Positions 18,220-27,794 of a stretch of 64,000 nucleotides of DNA are shown one piece after another. Under the pieces are notes generated by a model. That model made no database searches. It saw only the letters and a list, made by a program, of their open reading frames with translations, and was not told the origin of the DNA. How positions within the stretch are numbered: the stretch's first letter is position 1; each line of letters begins with the position of its first letter. The position numbers and the translations under genes were made by a program. Where the stretch lies: contig JANQHI010000084.1 of NCBI GenBank assembly GCA_028282705.1, positions 1 to 64,000 on the forward strand, in the 5' to 3' direction. The stretch comes from Prolixibacteraceae bacterium (GTDB lineage Bacteria > Bacteroidota > Bacteroidia > Bacteroidales > Prolixibacteraceae).

Positions 18220-20346
18220 CTAATAAAATTTTGACCTGTTGTCTTCAATTACAGCTGCATTTTTGAGTGCTTCATAACTTTGGAAACCTGCCCTGTAACC
18301 CAGGCTTGAGATCAGGTTTTTTTGTTCAGTAGCAACATCAGAACCAGTATCCTCATTAATGGTTTTCACTTTTACTAAATATACAGCATTGTTTCCATTA
18401 ATGGGTTTTGAAATTTGGTCAGTATCCATCACAGAGATTGTTCCTATAATTGCTGGCTCAACCCCTTCATTAGGAATTGAGAATGAGTTGAAATTGATGT
18501 TGTCAGCAGATTTTATTTCTACACTCAGGTCTTGGGCAATAACTGCAAAATCGCCACTATTGCTAATTGCCTGGTTCATTTTTTCAACCAGTACTTCCCC
18601 TTTTTTCTCTTTGGTAACAGCTAACTCAACCCGTGTCCTTACATTTTCAAATGGAGCAGTACCATCTTCAGTAGCTTCAGTTAAAGTAGCTAGAACAAAG
18701 TTATCGCCCAATTCAAAAATAGAAGACTCCCTGAAATCAACCAGTACATCACCAACTTCAGTATCAAAAGCTGCCCTAACCAATGGCCTGGCACTTTCTA
18801 ACCCAATAATATTGCGGTCATGCTCGCGAAGGGTTGCAACCCTTTTATTAAGGCCTTGTTCAGCAACAGCTGTGTTAAAATCTTCTTGCGTTCTGTTTTC
18901 ACTTGCAAATTTGCTGGCATCAGCATATGCCTTTTGGTATGTTTCATCACTTGCAACTACTTGGCGGGTTATAAAGGCAACCTTTACATGTTTAAAGAGT
19001 TTACTCCTTTGGGTAGTTTGAATAATATGGATACCAAACTCAGAAAAGGCAATAGATGTTTCTCCTCTTTTATTCTGAAATGCAGCATCCTGGAAAGGTT
19101 TAACCATGGTTCCTTTTGCAAACCAACCAAGGTCTCCACCATTTATTGCAGAGCCAGAGTCAGTTGAATATTCACGTGCAAGTGCTGCAAAATCACCACC
19201 ATCATCAATAACTTTCTTTAAGCTATCTGCTAAGGCTCTTTTGGTCGCAACCTCTGCCTGTGTGTTAATACTTAGCAATATGTGCCTAGCTTCAACAGAA
19301 TCCACAGGTAACATATCAATTGCATGTACTTTTACCAATTTATATGCTCCATCTTCAAAATATGGGCCATATACTTGATTTGTGTCTGCATTTTCTTCAT
19401 AAATCCAGTTGCCTAATTCAGTAGAAAGGTCTTCTTGTGCAAACCAATCATTAACAAAACTTTCATCAGAGTTTGTATTTACAAACTGGATATTGTCTTC
19501 AGCATTGGTAAAATCAGCTTGTATTTCCTCAATCCAATCTTTAGCATGTTGGTTGTCCATGTCAGAAGGGACAACAGGGAATGTTATATATTCAATTTTC
19601 CTTGTTTTTTCTTCTGAGTATTCTTCCAGGTGGTCGTTATAGTATTTTTTTAATTCCCTTTCAGTGATCTGAAAAGCACTGTCTGCAACTGTACTGTGCC
19701 CTAATGAAATGTAATCAAAACTTATTTGCCTGTTATTGTTGTTTACACTGTTTTGAGCCTCTTCAGTGGTTACATATAGGCCTTGTTTCACAAGGTTATT
19801 GTACTTAGTAAGTGCACGGTCGTCAGAGATTTGTTGCTCAAGGTATAACCAATAATCTCTTTGATCGGGAGCAACTCCTGTTTCCAGGTTTTTCAGGAAA
19901 CGGACAATAGCTGACCTATCAATTTGCCCTGTATTAGGGTCAGCAAAAATTTGCTGAACAATAGGGTGTATATTGTTTCCTTGTATAAGGTCATACAATT
20001 CTTCAGAACCAACAGCAAGCCCTAAATCGTCATATACTTCAACCATTAAAATGTCTCTTACTAAAGTTTGCCATGTTTGTTCGCGTACTTGTGTCCAGGC
20101 ATTTTCATCAAGTTGGTTGCGGTTTGAATTCATCTTGTAGATTTCTCCAATCTCTTCAACCTTTCTTTGGAAATCTAAGTATTGTACTGATTCTCCATTT
20201 ATTTCAGCTATTTTATTCCTTGATTTTTGGAAAATGGAGTTTCCTTGTTGTAATATATCCCCCAAAATAAATGCGACTAAAGCCAGCCCGATTACAACAG
20301 CAACCAATATACCAGCACGATTTCTAATATTTTGTAATGTAGCCAT
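18220..20346 (-). CDS. ppiD: PpiD-like periplasmic peptidyl-prolyl isomerase/chaperone
   Basis: 708 aa, membrane-anchored by one N-terminal helix ('AGILVAVVIGLALVAFILGD', about residues 11-30). A SurA/PpiD N-terminal chaperone region follows ('INGESVQYLDFQRKVEEI'), then a parvulin rotamase domain around residues 340-440 ('ARHILLSI', 'LAREYSTDSGSAINGGDLGWF'), and a long C-terminal chaperone-like part. It probably helps fold outer-membrane and secreted proteins. It is the last gene of a minus-strand run after lptC. A TATCTTCG element at 20395-20402 (minus) resembles a -7 box, so it may also have its own promoter. Confidence 0.92.
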   Translation of the reverse strand: MATLQNIRNRAGILVAVVIGLALVAFILGDILQQGNSIFQKSRNKIAEINGESVQYLDFQRKVEEIGEIYKMNSNRNQLDENAWTQVREQTWQTLVRDILMVEVYDDLGLAVGSEELYDLIQGNNIHPIVQQIFADPNTGQIDRSAIVRFLKNLETGVAPDQRDYWLYLEQQISDDRALTKYNNLVKQGLYVTTEEAQNSVNNNNRQISFDYISLGHSTVADSAFQITERELKKYYNDHLEEYSEEKTRKIEYITFPVVPSDMDNQHAKDWIEEIQADFTNAEDNIQFVNTNSDESFVNDWFAQEDLSTELGNWIYEENADTNQVYGPYFEDGAYKLVKVHAIDMLPVDSVEARHILLSINTQAEVATKRALADSLKKVIDDGGDFAALAREYSTDSGSAINGGDLGWFAKGTMVKPFQDAAFQNKRGETSIAFSEFGIHIIQTTQRSKLFKHVKVAFITRQVVASDETYQKAYADASKFASENRTQEDFNTAVAEQGLNKRVATLREHDRNIIGLESARPLVRAAFDTEVGDVLVDFRESSIFELGDNFVLATLTEATEDGTAPFENVRTRVELAVTKEKKGEVLVEKMNQAISNSGDFAVIAQDLSVEIKSADNINFNSFSIPNEGVEPAIIGTISVMDTDQISKPINGNNAVYLVKVKTINEDTGSDVATEQKNLISSLGYRAGFQSYEALKNAAVIEDNRSKFY

Positions 20347-20541
20347 TTATAAAACAATTATTATTAGCAAATTTTACTTGAAATTTTCGAGCTACGAAGA
20401 TAATAAAATTCAATATTATACCTAGCAATTATTATTTTTTTAAACCTTTTGGTACTGAGAATAAGCTTATCTGGAGAATCTTGCCGGGAATGAAGTTATG
20501 ATACAAAGTTTAGGTTTCTTTTATTGTCATTTTTACCAATT

Positions 20542-21231
20542 CTATTTTTGAATATTTACAGGTTTCTGTATCTGAATTGGAGTGTTTTGTTGGGGGTTTT
20601 TGTTTTCAGCAGGTACATTTAAATTTTTTTTCTCTGTTGTTTCTTCTACATCAACATAAATTGTACCTTTCACCTGGTTTATCCTCCAGTTGCCCATATC
20701 CTGGTCAGATTCAAAACCATTCCCGTAAATTATTTTATCGTCACGGACAAATTTCACAAACTTATCTGAATAAATTTTACCAGCTTTCTCGTCCCAAATT
20801 AGGTGTTCCGTTTTTAGGGTATCTCCTTCACTATTTACTGCAACTACATTGTTTTTAGCTTCCCACCTTTTTTCTTTAGTGAACTGTTTTGCATAATCAG
20901 CAGAAATGCTTGAAATTATTTGTTTCTTATTATCAAACTTATCAAGGATTACTCCTTTTGGAAATTCAACAAATGGCTGCCCATCTGTTTCAAATTGTTG
21001 TAATACAGGAGCTTCTAAATAATTGCGAACCTGCCCTGAATCGATAAAAGTTGATTTATAATTTTCAGCATAAACAATAGGTAAGTCTTCAGGGGAACTA
21101 AAAGCTTTAATTTTTTCAAGGTCATTTTCACACCCCCAAAAAAGTATTGCAGCCCCAAGAACCAGAGCTGCAATAAAATATTTCTTTATGTTTTTTGTCC
21201 AGGTTTTAATACCTGACTTTTGTAGTTTCAT
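20542..21231 (-). CDS. lptC: LPS export periplasmic protein LptC-like
   Basis: 229 aa from ATG 21231; an in-frame TTG lies 15 bases upstream. One hydrophobic segment ends in 'LFWGC' (Cys34), so it could be a lipoprotein or stay anchored. The remainder fits the LptC/OstA beta-jellyroll fold: 'FPKGVILDKFDNKKQIISSI', 'WEAKNNVVAVNSEGDTLKTE', 'YSDKFVKFVRDDKIIYGNG'. LptC bridges the inner-membrane LPS transporter and the periplasmic LptA filament. It ends with a Pro/Gln/Asn-rich tail. The start overlaps the TPR gene by 26 bases, indicating coupled translation. Confidence 0.88.
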   Translation of the reverse strand: MKLQKSGIKTWTKNIKKYFIAALVLGAAILFWGCENDLEKIKAFSSPEDLPIVYAENYKSTFIDSGQVRNYLEAPVLQQFETDGQPFVEFPKGVILDKFDNKKQIISSISADYAKQFTKEKRWEAKNNVVAVNSEGDTLKTEHLIWDEKAGKIYSDKFVKFVRDDKIIYGNGFESDQDMGNWRINQVKGTIYVDVEETTEKKNLNVPAENKNPQQNTPIQIQKPVNIQK

Positions 21232-22825
21232 TGATCCAACCTCCAACAGTATAATTTTGCCCTTCTGTTAGCCCATTGAAAAATCCTGTTTCTTTATCAG
21301 GGAAGTAAGCCCTATACTTTGAAGCCTGTGTTGCAGCATCACTCATGCACTCATCACCAGCCCTTCGCGCGCGGTTAAAATAATCGACAGCCACCCAGAA
21401 TACTGTGGCTTTTTCAAAATCGTCAGTGCTAAATTTAGAGCTGGCTTGCAAGTAAATATTTCCAATCAGCATTAATGCCTGGCAATTTTTTGGGTTAATT
21501 TCCAATGCTTTGCGTGCATAAAACCTTGCAGTTTGAAGGTCATTTTCTTTCAAGAAAATGAATAAAGCATATTCATAATAAGCAAGTTCCAAAATCTCAG
21601 GGTCTGTTATTTGTTCAGTAGACATTTTATAATATTCATTGGCTTTGTCATATTCATCCCTTTTAAGGAACCTGCGCGCCATATTGAATGCAGCTTCACC
21701 AGATGGGTCTAATTCATAAAGCCTTTCAGTAGCATTGGCAAACAGGTCAGAGTTATCACAGCCTGCCCTGTTAAGCTTCCTTAGCATGCCTTTAATAAAT
21801 TCAGCATCATCAGGATTTTCCTCAAACTGGGGTGCATATATATTTACTAAAGCATCACAATCAGCTGCACCTGAAATTCCAAATAACCTTTCAATTGTCT
21901 CTTTTGATAAAACAATATTATTATCATCAGGGTTATCAGCAAGGTGGCTTTCAATTATAGCCATACATTTCTCATAATTCTGGATAACTGTTTCTTTAGA
22001 AATTTCACCCATTTTAAATAATTGGTTGGTGGTTTGCATAAACACAACTGTTACAGGTGTTTCAGTTTTGTTCCCTTGCTCATTGATTGATTCTTCCAAC
22101 CATCCATACCCAGTTTTATGAATCTCTTTTAATTTGTTTTCATCAATATTTTCATCCAGTAGTTTATGTTTGAACCAAAATGTACCTTTCCTTCCAAGGA
22201 CATACCCTTTTTGCTTGAAGTGTTTTACCCTATTATCATAGATATCCATGATTTTATTAATATACATGTTTTTATCATCTTGGTTGACAGCCTTTTCAAG
22301 TAAGTCTTGGTGCATTTTCAACCCCTGGATGTATATATTAGGAGAACATTTTGGGTAACGTTTATATAACTTTTTCCAATGAGGCATAGCAGATTTGAAG
22401 TCGCTTTGCCTGTAAAATTCTGTATAAAGGGAATATTCATTAATAAAATCCTTGTCCTGGTCTTTTAATAATTCTTCCCTTGTTTTCAGGACTACTCCTC
22501 CTTCAGCAGCTTCTACGACAGGAATTTTCCCATCATAACTATAGTCAATAACATTGTTAGTATTTCCCTCAATATCCAATTTCCTGGTTTCATCAGCAAA
22601 GGTAAATTTTAACCACTTTGATTTTTGGTCTGCTTTAAGTTCATATTTACCATCAAAACTGGTATAATATGAGTCAGAGCATTTATGGCCTTCAACCATT
22701 ACTCCTGCAGCAGGTTTTCCATCACGGTAAACGGTACCTGTAATAACCCTTTGCGCCATGGTGCTGATAGCCACGACCATAATAACCAATGTAAATAATA
22801 CCGATTTCCGAAATATAGCTTTCAT
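21206..22825 (-). CDS. Exported CarboxypepD_reg-like/TPR protein of unknown function
   Basis: 539 aa. A signal peptide ending near 'STMAQ' (residues 20-24) is followed by a CarboxypepD-regulatory-like beta domain ('ITGTVYRDGKPAAGVMVEG', about residues 28-100) and then a long helical region with tetratricopeptide-like repeats ('AFNMARRFLKRDEYDKANEY', 'ALEINPKNCQALMLIGNIY'). No catalytic motif was seen. It lies between coaX and lptC and overlaps lptC, so a role in envelope assembly is plausible but unproven. Confidence 0.75.
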   Translation of the reverse strand: MKAIFRKSVLFTLVIMVVAISTMAQRVITGTVYRDGKPAAGVMVEGHKCSDSYYTSFDGKYELKADQKSKWLKFTFADETRKLDIEGNTNNVIDYSYDGKIPVVEAAEGGVVLKTREELLKDQDKDFINEYSLYTEFYRQSDFKSAMPHWKKLYKRYPKCSPNIYIQGLKMHQDLLEKAVNQDDKNMYINKIMDIYDNRVKHFKQKGYVLGRKGTFWFKHKLLDENIDENKLKEIHKTGYGWLEESINEQGNKTETPVTVVFMQTTNQLFKMGEISKETVIQNYEKCMAIIESHLADNPDDNNIVLSKETIERLFGISGAADCDALVNIYAPQFEENPDDAEFIKGMLRKLNRAGCDNSDLFANATERLYELDPSGEAAFNMARRFLKRDEYDKANEYYKMSTEQITDPEILELAYYEYALFIFLKENDLQTARFYARKALEINPKNCQALMLIGNIYLQASSKFSTDDFEKATVFWVAVDYFNRARRAGDECMSDAATQASKYRAYFPDKETGFFNGLTEGQNYTVGGWINETTKVRY

Positions 22826-22943
22826 AATGAATGTGTTTTGTTTATATTTTGCCTTTCAACTATTTTTTTCACCTAAACATTTAGTTCAAAACTCATGCCA
22901 AATTGATATCCCGCTAAAAAACAGGTGAATAGGATTTCACTGT

Positions 22944-23678
22944 TCATTCAAAATTTTTATTGTGCTCCAAAATATAGTTTAAACCCAAGACTACCAAATT
23001 GGAATTTACAAAGAAAGAATTTTTTAACCTTTTAGCAAAGAATTCGGCATTCCCTCCTGTTAAAATTATTCTTAAACTTTCAAACTTTTTTTTAAATTCC
23101 ATAATTGCACCTTCAACTTCATAGGTAATTCCATTTTGCACACCAGCCCTTATTGCTGTCTCAGTAGAATTTCCATATAGAAAATCATCTTCATTAAGAC
23201 AAACTAAAGGAAGTTTACCAGTAAATTGATGTAATGATTTGAAGCGTATATCCAAACCTGGAGAAATATTCCCTCCAAGGTATTGGCTTTCACTGGTAAT
23301 AATATCATAGGTTATAGCTGTTCCTGCATCAATTACCAGGATGTTTTCATTAGGGTATAACTGGCTTGCTCCAACTACTGCAGCAATCCTGTCTTTTCCA
23401 AGAGTTTCCTTTGTGCTGTATTTATTTTCAATGGGAATGGGTGTGTTATAGTTTAGTTCCAGGAAAGAATCAATTTTTTTTTCCAATGTTTGGAGCAGCT
23501 CTTTTGGAACCTCTTTTACTGATGAAATAATGGCATTGCACAATGATGGATGCTCTTCTTTTAATAGTGCAATGTGTTGTGGTTGAAATTCATTTACAGG
23601 TACAGATATCATCAACTGCCCCCTGTTGAACAGGGCAAATTTTGTGCGCGTATTCCCTATGTCAATAACCAGATTCAC
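22944..23678 (-). CDS. coaX: Type III pantothenate kinase
   Basis: 244 aa ASKHA-fold kinase that phosphorylates pantothenate in the first step of CoA synthesis. N-terminal phosphate loop 'LVIDIGNTRTKFALF' (about residues 3-17), 'GKDRIAAVVGA', 'VIDAGTAITYDII' and 'GGNISPGLDIRF' are the CoaX signatures. It overlaps nadC by one base (stop/start), and the next gene is 118 bases downstream. Confidence 0.93.
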   Translation of the reverse strand: MNLVIDIGNTRTKFALFNRGQLMISVPVNEFQPQHIALLKEEHPSLCNAIISSVKEVPKELLQTLEKKIDSFLELNYNTPIPIENKYSTKETLGKDRIAAVVGASQLYPNENILVIDAGTAITYDIITSESQYLGGNISPGLDIRFKSLHQFTGKLPLVCLNEDDFLYGNSTETAIRAGVQNGITYEVEGAIMEFKKKFESLRIILTGGNAEFFAKRLKNSFFVNSNLVVLGLNYILEHNKNFE

Positions 23679-24523
23679 TATGTTTCAATTATTCTTTGGC
23701 TTATATCAAGGGCTTTAACAGAGTGTGTGAGTGCCCCAATGGAAATATAATCTACACCAGTTTCAGCAACACCTTTGAGCCTTTCTAATACCATATTTCC
23801 TGATGCCTCGACTTCTGCTTTCCCTGCAATTAATTTTACAGCTTCAGCCATGGTTTTATTATCCATATTATCAAGCATGATGATATCAGCTCCTGCATTA
23901 ACAGCTTCCTCTACTTCCTCAAGGGTTGTTGTTTCCACTTCCACTTTTACCTTTTCAGAGATTTTTGGGCGGATTTCATTTACTGCTTCTGTGATGCCAC
24001 CAGCCACTTTGATGTGGTTGTCTTTGATCATTACCATATCAAACAATCCTATCCTGTGGTTAGTTGCCCCTCCTGTTTTGACTGCATACTTATCAAGCAA
24101 CCTGAAGCCTGGTAATGTTTTCCTGGTGTCAAGGATTTTTGTATTGAATCTTTCAACCTCTTTTGCATATTGGGCTGAGACAGTTGCAACCCCCGACAGG
24201 CGTTGTAAGAAGTTAAGGGCAGTGCGCTCACCTGTAAGCAAAGCCCTGTAAGAGGCAGAAAATGTAACTATGGTATCTCCTTTTTTTACCTCGGAACCAT
24301 CTGGTTTGTGAACTTCCCATTGCAGGTTATTATCTAATTTCCTAAAAACCATTTCAGCTACTTCTAATCCTGCAACCACCCCATTTGCTTTAGCAACCAT
24401 AACTGCCTTTTTCTTTGTATTTGCTGGGATAAGGTTATTAGTGGTAATATCTCCTCCAGCTATGTCTTCTGCCAGTGCCAACTCAATAAGGTCATTGGCA
24501 GCATTTAACTCTTCCTGGTTCAT
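23678..24523 (-). CDS. nadC: Nicotinate-nucleotide pyrophosphorylase (carboxylating)
   Basis: 281 aa, full length. Quinolinate plus PRPP gives nicotinate mononucleotide in de novo NAD synthesis. Signatures are 'AEDIAGGDITTNNLI' at the N-terminus, 'LLTGERTALNFLQRLSGVAT', 'LDTRKTLPGFRLLDKYA', 'GGATNHRIGLFDMVMIKDNH' and 'DIIMLDNM'. It starts 3 bases after nadB and so shares its transcript. Confidence 0.96.
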   Translation of the reverse strand: MNQEELNAANDLIELALAEDIAGGDITTNNLIPANTKKKAVMVAKANGVVAGLEVAEMVFRKLDNNLQWEVHKPDGSEVKKGDTIVTFSASYRALLTGERTALNFLQRLSGVATVSAQYAKEVERFNTKILDTRKTLPGFRLLDKYAVKTGGATNHRIGLFDMVMIKDNHIKVAGGITEAVNEIRPKISEKVKVEVETTTLEEVEEAVNAGADIIMLDNMDNKTMAEAVKLIAGKAEVEASGNMVLERLKGVAETGVDYISIGALTHSVKALDISQRIIET

Positions 24524-24526
24524 CTG

Positions 24527-26098
24527 TTAACTTCTTATAGGTTCAAATTCTGTTTTCTTTCCTTTTTGCTGGACAATGTGTACTCTTAAGTCATGGTTTT
24601 GCTTTTGGAAATCTTCCCTAATGTGTACTCCCCTGCTTTCTTCCCTGATGATCGCTGCCCTGGTGATGAGTATACTTACATAAATAAGGTTCCTGATTTT
24701 TAACAGGTTGTATTCATTGGTTGTTCCTGCATTTTCTGCTTTTAGTTGTTCCAGCCTTTCCAGTGCTTTGTTCAATTTTTTTGCTTTCCTGACTATACCA
24801 ACATTTTCAGTCATTAACTGTGCTACTTCATTTTTTATATCCAGGAAAGTTTTTTCATTGTTTTTATCAATGCTCATTGGGCTTACCTCCTGGTTCTTGC
24901 AATTAACAGGTTGTAGTTTGGCTGCTTCTTCACTACTCCTTCTCCCAAAGACTAAACACTCTAATAAAGAATTGCTGGCCAGCCTATTAGCTCCCATAAC
25001 TCCTGTTGATGCAGCTTCGCCACAAACAAAAAGCCCTTTTATATTTGTTTCTCCATTAAGCCCTGTCCTTACCCCTCCTACCATATAATGGGCTGCTGGT
25101 GAAATAGGTAAAAGGCCTTTGGTAAGGTCATACCCATATTGCTGTAATTTCAGGTATATGTTCCTAAACCTTTTTTTGATCCTTATAGGGTTGAGGTGTG
25201 ATAATGACAAGTAAACAAAATCATTGCTTGACTTTTGTATCTGCCTGAAAATGGTGTAAGCTACTACATCCCTTGGTGCCAGTTCTGCTAAAGGGTGTAC
25301 ATCTTTCAGGAACCTTTCGCCTTGTTCATTGAGCAACCAGGCACCTTCTCCACGCACAGCTTCACTGATCAAAAATGCCTCTTTGCCCGGGATATATAAA
25401 GCTGATGGGTGGAATTGTATAAACTCCAGGTCAGCAATTTTTGCCCCTGCTTCATAAGCCAGGGCAATTCCATCACCCGTTGCTGTATGTGGGTTTGTTG
25501 AACGCGAAAATACCCTGGAAAGCCCACCTGTGGCAAGGATCACAGCTTTGGCTTTAAAAATGATATTCTCTCCTGAAACAAAATCAATAGCCTGGACTCC
25601 AGTTACACAACCTCCTTTGGTCAGTAGTTTAACCACTGCTGTGTACTCGTAGGAGTGGACATTTTTTTGTACTTTTACTTTATTTAGGAAAAAACAGGTT
25701 AGTTCTTTACCTGTTGCATCACCACCAGCATGTAATATCCTTCTTTTTGTATGCCCTCCTTCTAACCCAAATGTTAATGATCCTTCAGACTTATCAAAAG
25801 GCATTTCCATTTCAATGAGCTCCTGTACACGTTCCTTGCCTTCATTTACCAGCATCTCAACTGCATCCCTGTCACAAAGCCCACGCCCTGCAACAAGAGT
25901 GTCATGTAAATGGTTTTCAGGAGAATCATCTTCAGCTAAAGCTGCTGCAATCCCCCCCTGGGCATAATAAGAATTGCTGGTATCCAGTTCTGATTTAGTG
26001 ATAATGGCTACTGAACCATAATTTGAAGAATGGTATGCTGCTGATAAACCAGCAAGCCCACTCCCAATTACTAATGTGTCAAATTCTAGTGTGTGCAT
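24527..26098 (-). CDS. nadB: L-aspartate oxidase
   Basis: 523 aa flavoprotein that oxidises L-aspartate to iminoaspartate, the first step of de novo NAD synthesis. The start is placed at ATG 26098 so that 'FDTLVIGSGLAGLSAAYHSS' is N-terminal; an upstream start at 26170 would add 24 unrelated residues. Signatures are 'SNSYYAQGGIAAAL', 'EGGHTKRRILHAGGDATGKE', 'PRDVVAYTIFRQ', 'HYMVGGVRTGLNG' and 'GANRLASNSLLECLVFGRR', plus the helical C-terminal domain. nadA was not seen in the window. It is the first gene of the nadB-nadC-coaX run. Confidence 0.95.
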   Translation of the reverse strand: MHTLEFDTLVIGSGLAGLSAAYHSSNYGSVAIITKSELDTSNSYYAQGGIAAALAEDDSPENHLHDTLVAGRGLCDRDAVEMLVNEGKERVQELIEMEMPFDKSEGSLTFGLEGGHTKRRILHAGGDATGKELTCFFLNKVKVQKNVHSYEYTAVVKLLTKGGCVTGVQAIDFVSGENIIFKAKAVILATGGLSRVFSRSTNPHTATGDGIALAYEAGAKIADLEFIQFHPSALYIPGKEAFLISEAVRGEGAWLLNEQGERFLKDVHPLAELAPRDVVAYTIFRQIQKSSNDFVYLSLSHLNPIRIKKRFRNIYLKLQQYGYDLTKGLLPISPAAHYMVGGVRTGLNGETNIKGLFVCGEAASTGVMGANRLASNSLLECLVFGRRSSEEAAKLQPVNCKNQEVSPMSIDKNNEKTFLDIKNEVAQLMTENVGIVRKAKKLNKALERLEQLKAENAGTTNEYNLLKIRNLIYVSILITRAAIIREESRGVHIREDFQKQNHDLRVHIVQQKGKKTEFEPIRS

Positions 26099-26123
26099 TA
26101 AAAGGCAGCCTATTTTTGAAGTG

Positions 26124-26131
26124 CAAAGGTA
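26124..26131 (-). promoter_or_regulatory. Possible -7 box for nadB
   Basis: TACCTTTG on the minus strand matches the Bacteroidota TAnnTTTG element 25 bases before the nadB ATG. No convincing -33 TTTG was found at the usual spacing. Confidence 0.35.
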
Positions 26132-26212
26132 ATACTTCTCTATGGGATAATCATGATAATTTTCAAACAAGATGTTTTCTGCATTTATGTTAACTTTTTG
26201 TTAGTAGGGGTA

Positions 26213-26362
26213 TTAATAACAAAAGATGGTGTTACGGTAGCTAAAGAAATTGAAGTTGAAGACTCATATGAAAACATTGGGGCTCAGATGGTAAAGGAAG
26301 TAGCTTCAAAAACAGGTGATGATGCTGGTGATGGAACTATTACTGCTACTGTTAAAGATTAG
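26213..26362 (+). pseudogene. Orphan groEL internal fragment
   Basis: About 47 codons encode an unmistakable GroEL segment: '[16 protein letters not shown]', '[16 protein letters not shown]' and 'GDGTITATV'. These match roughly residues 49-94 of E. coli GroEL and include the ATPase-site Asp52 and Asp87. The frame stops three codons later (KD, TAG). The upstream part of the open frame (26153-26212) is unrelated and AT-rich, and no groES or other groEL parts flank it. It cannot fold as a chaperonin and is read as a stranded duplicate fragment between nadB and the HAD gene. Confidence 0.85.
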
Positions 26363-26380
26363 CACACGTAATAATTCCCA

Positions 26381-27097
26381 TTAAATATTATTATTGCCTT
26401 TAAAAACTACACTTGGCACATCTTTAATAGAATGGACTTCCTGAAAAAGATCAATATCTTCTGGGTTGGCAAAGGTTTTTTCATACTCCCAGGTTGTGTG
26501 GAATGGTACATAAATGGCATAGCCTCCAATTCTTACCACTGGAAGGATATCTGACTTCAAGGAATTCCCTACCATTAAAAATTCATGAGGCTGGATATCA
26601 AGGTGGCTTAATAGCTTCCTGTAATTATTTTCCTTTTTTTCAGGCATAATTTCAATATGGTGGAAATAGCCAGATAGCTCTGATTTTTCAAGTTTCCTTT
26701 CCTGGTCAAGCAAATCCCCTTTGGTTGCAACTATCAACCTGTAACTGGTGCTTAGTTTTTGCAATACTTCCTCCACCCCAGGGATCAATTCATTGCTCCT
26801 TTCAATTTGTGTTTTACCAAGTTTGATAATATCCTGGATTTCTGTTGGTTTTACCTTCCTTCCTGAAACTTTTATGGCAGTTTCAACCATAGAAAGCATA
26901 AATGATTTAGTGCCATACCCATATAAAGCCAGGTTGTCCATTTCTGTATTGAACAGCACCTTCATTGTATTTGCTTGGTCAGAATAACCTGATAAAAGTT
27001 TACAGAATTTTTCCTCAGATTCCCTGTAATAGGGTTCATTTACCCAGAGTGTATCATCAGCATCAAAGCCAATAATTTTTATGGTATTTAATTTCAT
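26381..27097 (-). CDS. HAD-superfamily hydrolase (phosphatase, YjjG-like)
   Basis: 238 aa. Motif I is 'IIGFDADDTLW' with nucleophile Asp12 and acid/base Asp14. Motif II is near 'LIVATKGD', and motifs III/IV are in 'KKENNYRKLL' and 'MVGNSLKSDILP'. The cap is helical (type C1). The layout is that of small-molecule phosphatases such as nucleotidases or phosphoglycolate-type enzymes, and the substrate cannot be told from sequence. It is transcribed away from marR, with 202 bases between them. Confidence 0.82.
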   Translation of the reverse strand: MKLNTIKIIGFDADDTLWVNEPYYRESEEKFCKLLSGYSDQANTMKVLFNTEMDNLALYGYGTKSFMLSMVETAIKVSGRKVKPTEIQDIIKLGKTQIERSNELIPGVEEVLQKLSTSYRLIVATKGDLLDQERKLEKSELSGYFHHIEIMPEKKENNYRKLLSHLDIQPHEFLMVGNSLKSDILPVVRIGGYAIYVPFHTTWEYEKTFANPEDIDLFQEVHSIKDVPSVVFKGNNNI

Positions 27098-27255
27098 ACC
27101 TGATTAAACCTTTTCTTATACTAACAATCTTATTTTATTAGCCTAAAAATAATTTAATAAAACGAAAACAGAAGTTCCTTACATATTCAATAATAATTTA
27201 TGATAAAATTTTTCTGTTATCATGTAGTGAAACTGGGTTTTTTTTTAACAAATAA

Positions 27256-27271
27256 AGTTGGTGCTGCAACT
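27256..27271. promoter_or_regulatory. Candidate MarR operator palindrome
   Basis: AGTTG and CAACT flank a 6-base centre 29 bases before the marR ATG, the usual kind of place for a MarR-family autoregulatory site. Sequence alone does not prove binding. Confidence 0.25.
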
Positions 27272-27299
27272 ATTGGCAATACAATTTGTTATATAGTGC

Positions 27300-27794
27300 A
27301 TGAAAAATGAATTTGAACATATACCAATAAGCTACCTGATCTATCAGGCAGAGAGGGCAATACACCATAATATTAACCAATCATTACAAGCCCAGGGAAT
27401 ACCTATTATGGTTGAACAATGGGCTATTATGAGGGAATTGTTCACAAAAAATGAACTAACCCAACAAGAGTTGGCACATAAAACCAGGAAGGATAAAACG
27501 ACCCTGGTAAGGTTGGTAGATACATTGGAAAAAAATGGTTGGGTTGAAAGAAAACCAGACCCAAAAGACAGAAGGAAAAAATTGATAAGCTATACAAGCA
27601 AAGCAAGTAAATTGAAAGACCAAGTTATTGGGATTTTAAGGAACAACAACCAAAAGCTATTAAATAATATTGATCCTGAAAAGGTTTCTGAAATGCAAGA
27701 AGTACTGTTGCTTATGTTCAGGAATTTAGAGTGGGAATTTGATTTTATGGATACAAATTGCAGAATAATAATTAACGAAGAAAGAAAGCCATGA
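27300..27794 (+). CDS. MarR-family transcriptional regulator
   Basis: 164 aa winged-helix regulator. The DNA-binding core is 'LTQQELAHKTRKDKTTLVRL' (recognition helix) followed by the wing 'GWVERKPDPKDRRKKLI', with N- and C-terminal dimerisation helices. Members respond to small aromatic ligands and repress efflux genes. Its TGA overlaps the ATG of the membrane-fusion gene (ATGA), so it is co-transcribed with the pump it probably controls. Confidence 0.92.
   Translation: MKNEFEHIPISYLIYQAERAIHHNINQSLQAQGIPIMVEQWAIMRELFTKNELTQQELAHKTRKDKTTLVRLVDTLEKNGWVERKPDPKDRRKKLISYTSKASKLKDQVIGILRNNNQKLLNNIDPEKVSEMQEVLLLMFRNLEWEFDFMDTNCRIIINEERKP

Noticed and set aside
18359-19021. 220-codon open frame antisense to ppiD
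   Set aside because: Low-complexity Ser/Thr-rich product exactly opposite the conserved rotamase region, so a shadow frame.
26153-26362. A genuine 69-codon gene carrying the groEL fragment
   Set aside because: The first 20 codons are unrelated AT-rich sequence and the rest is an internal piece of a much longer enzyme. Treated as a pseudogene fragment.
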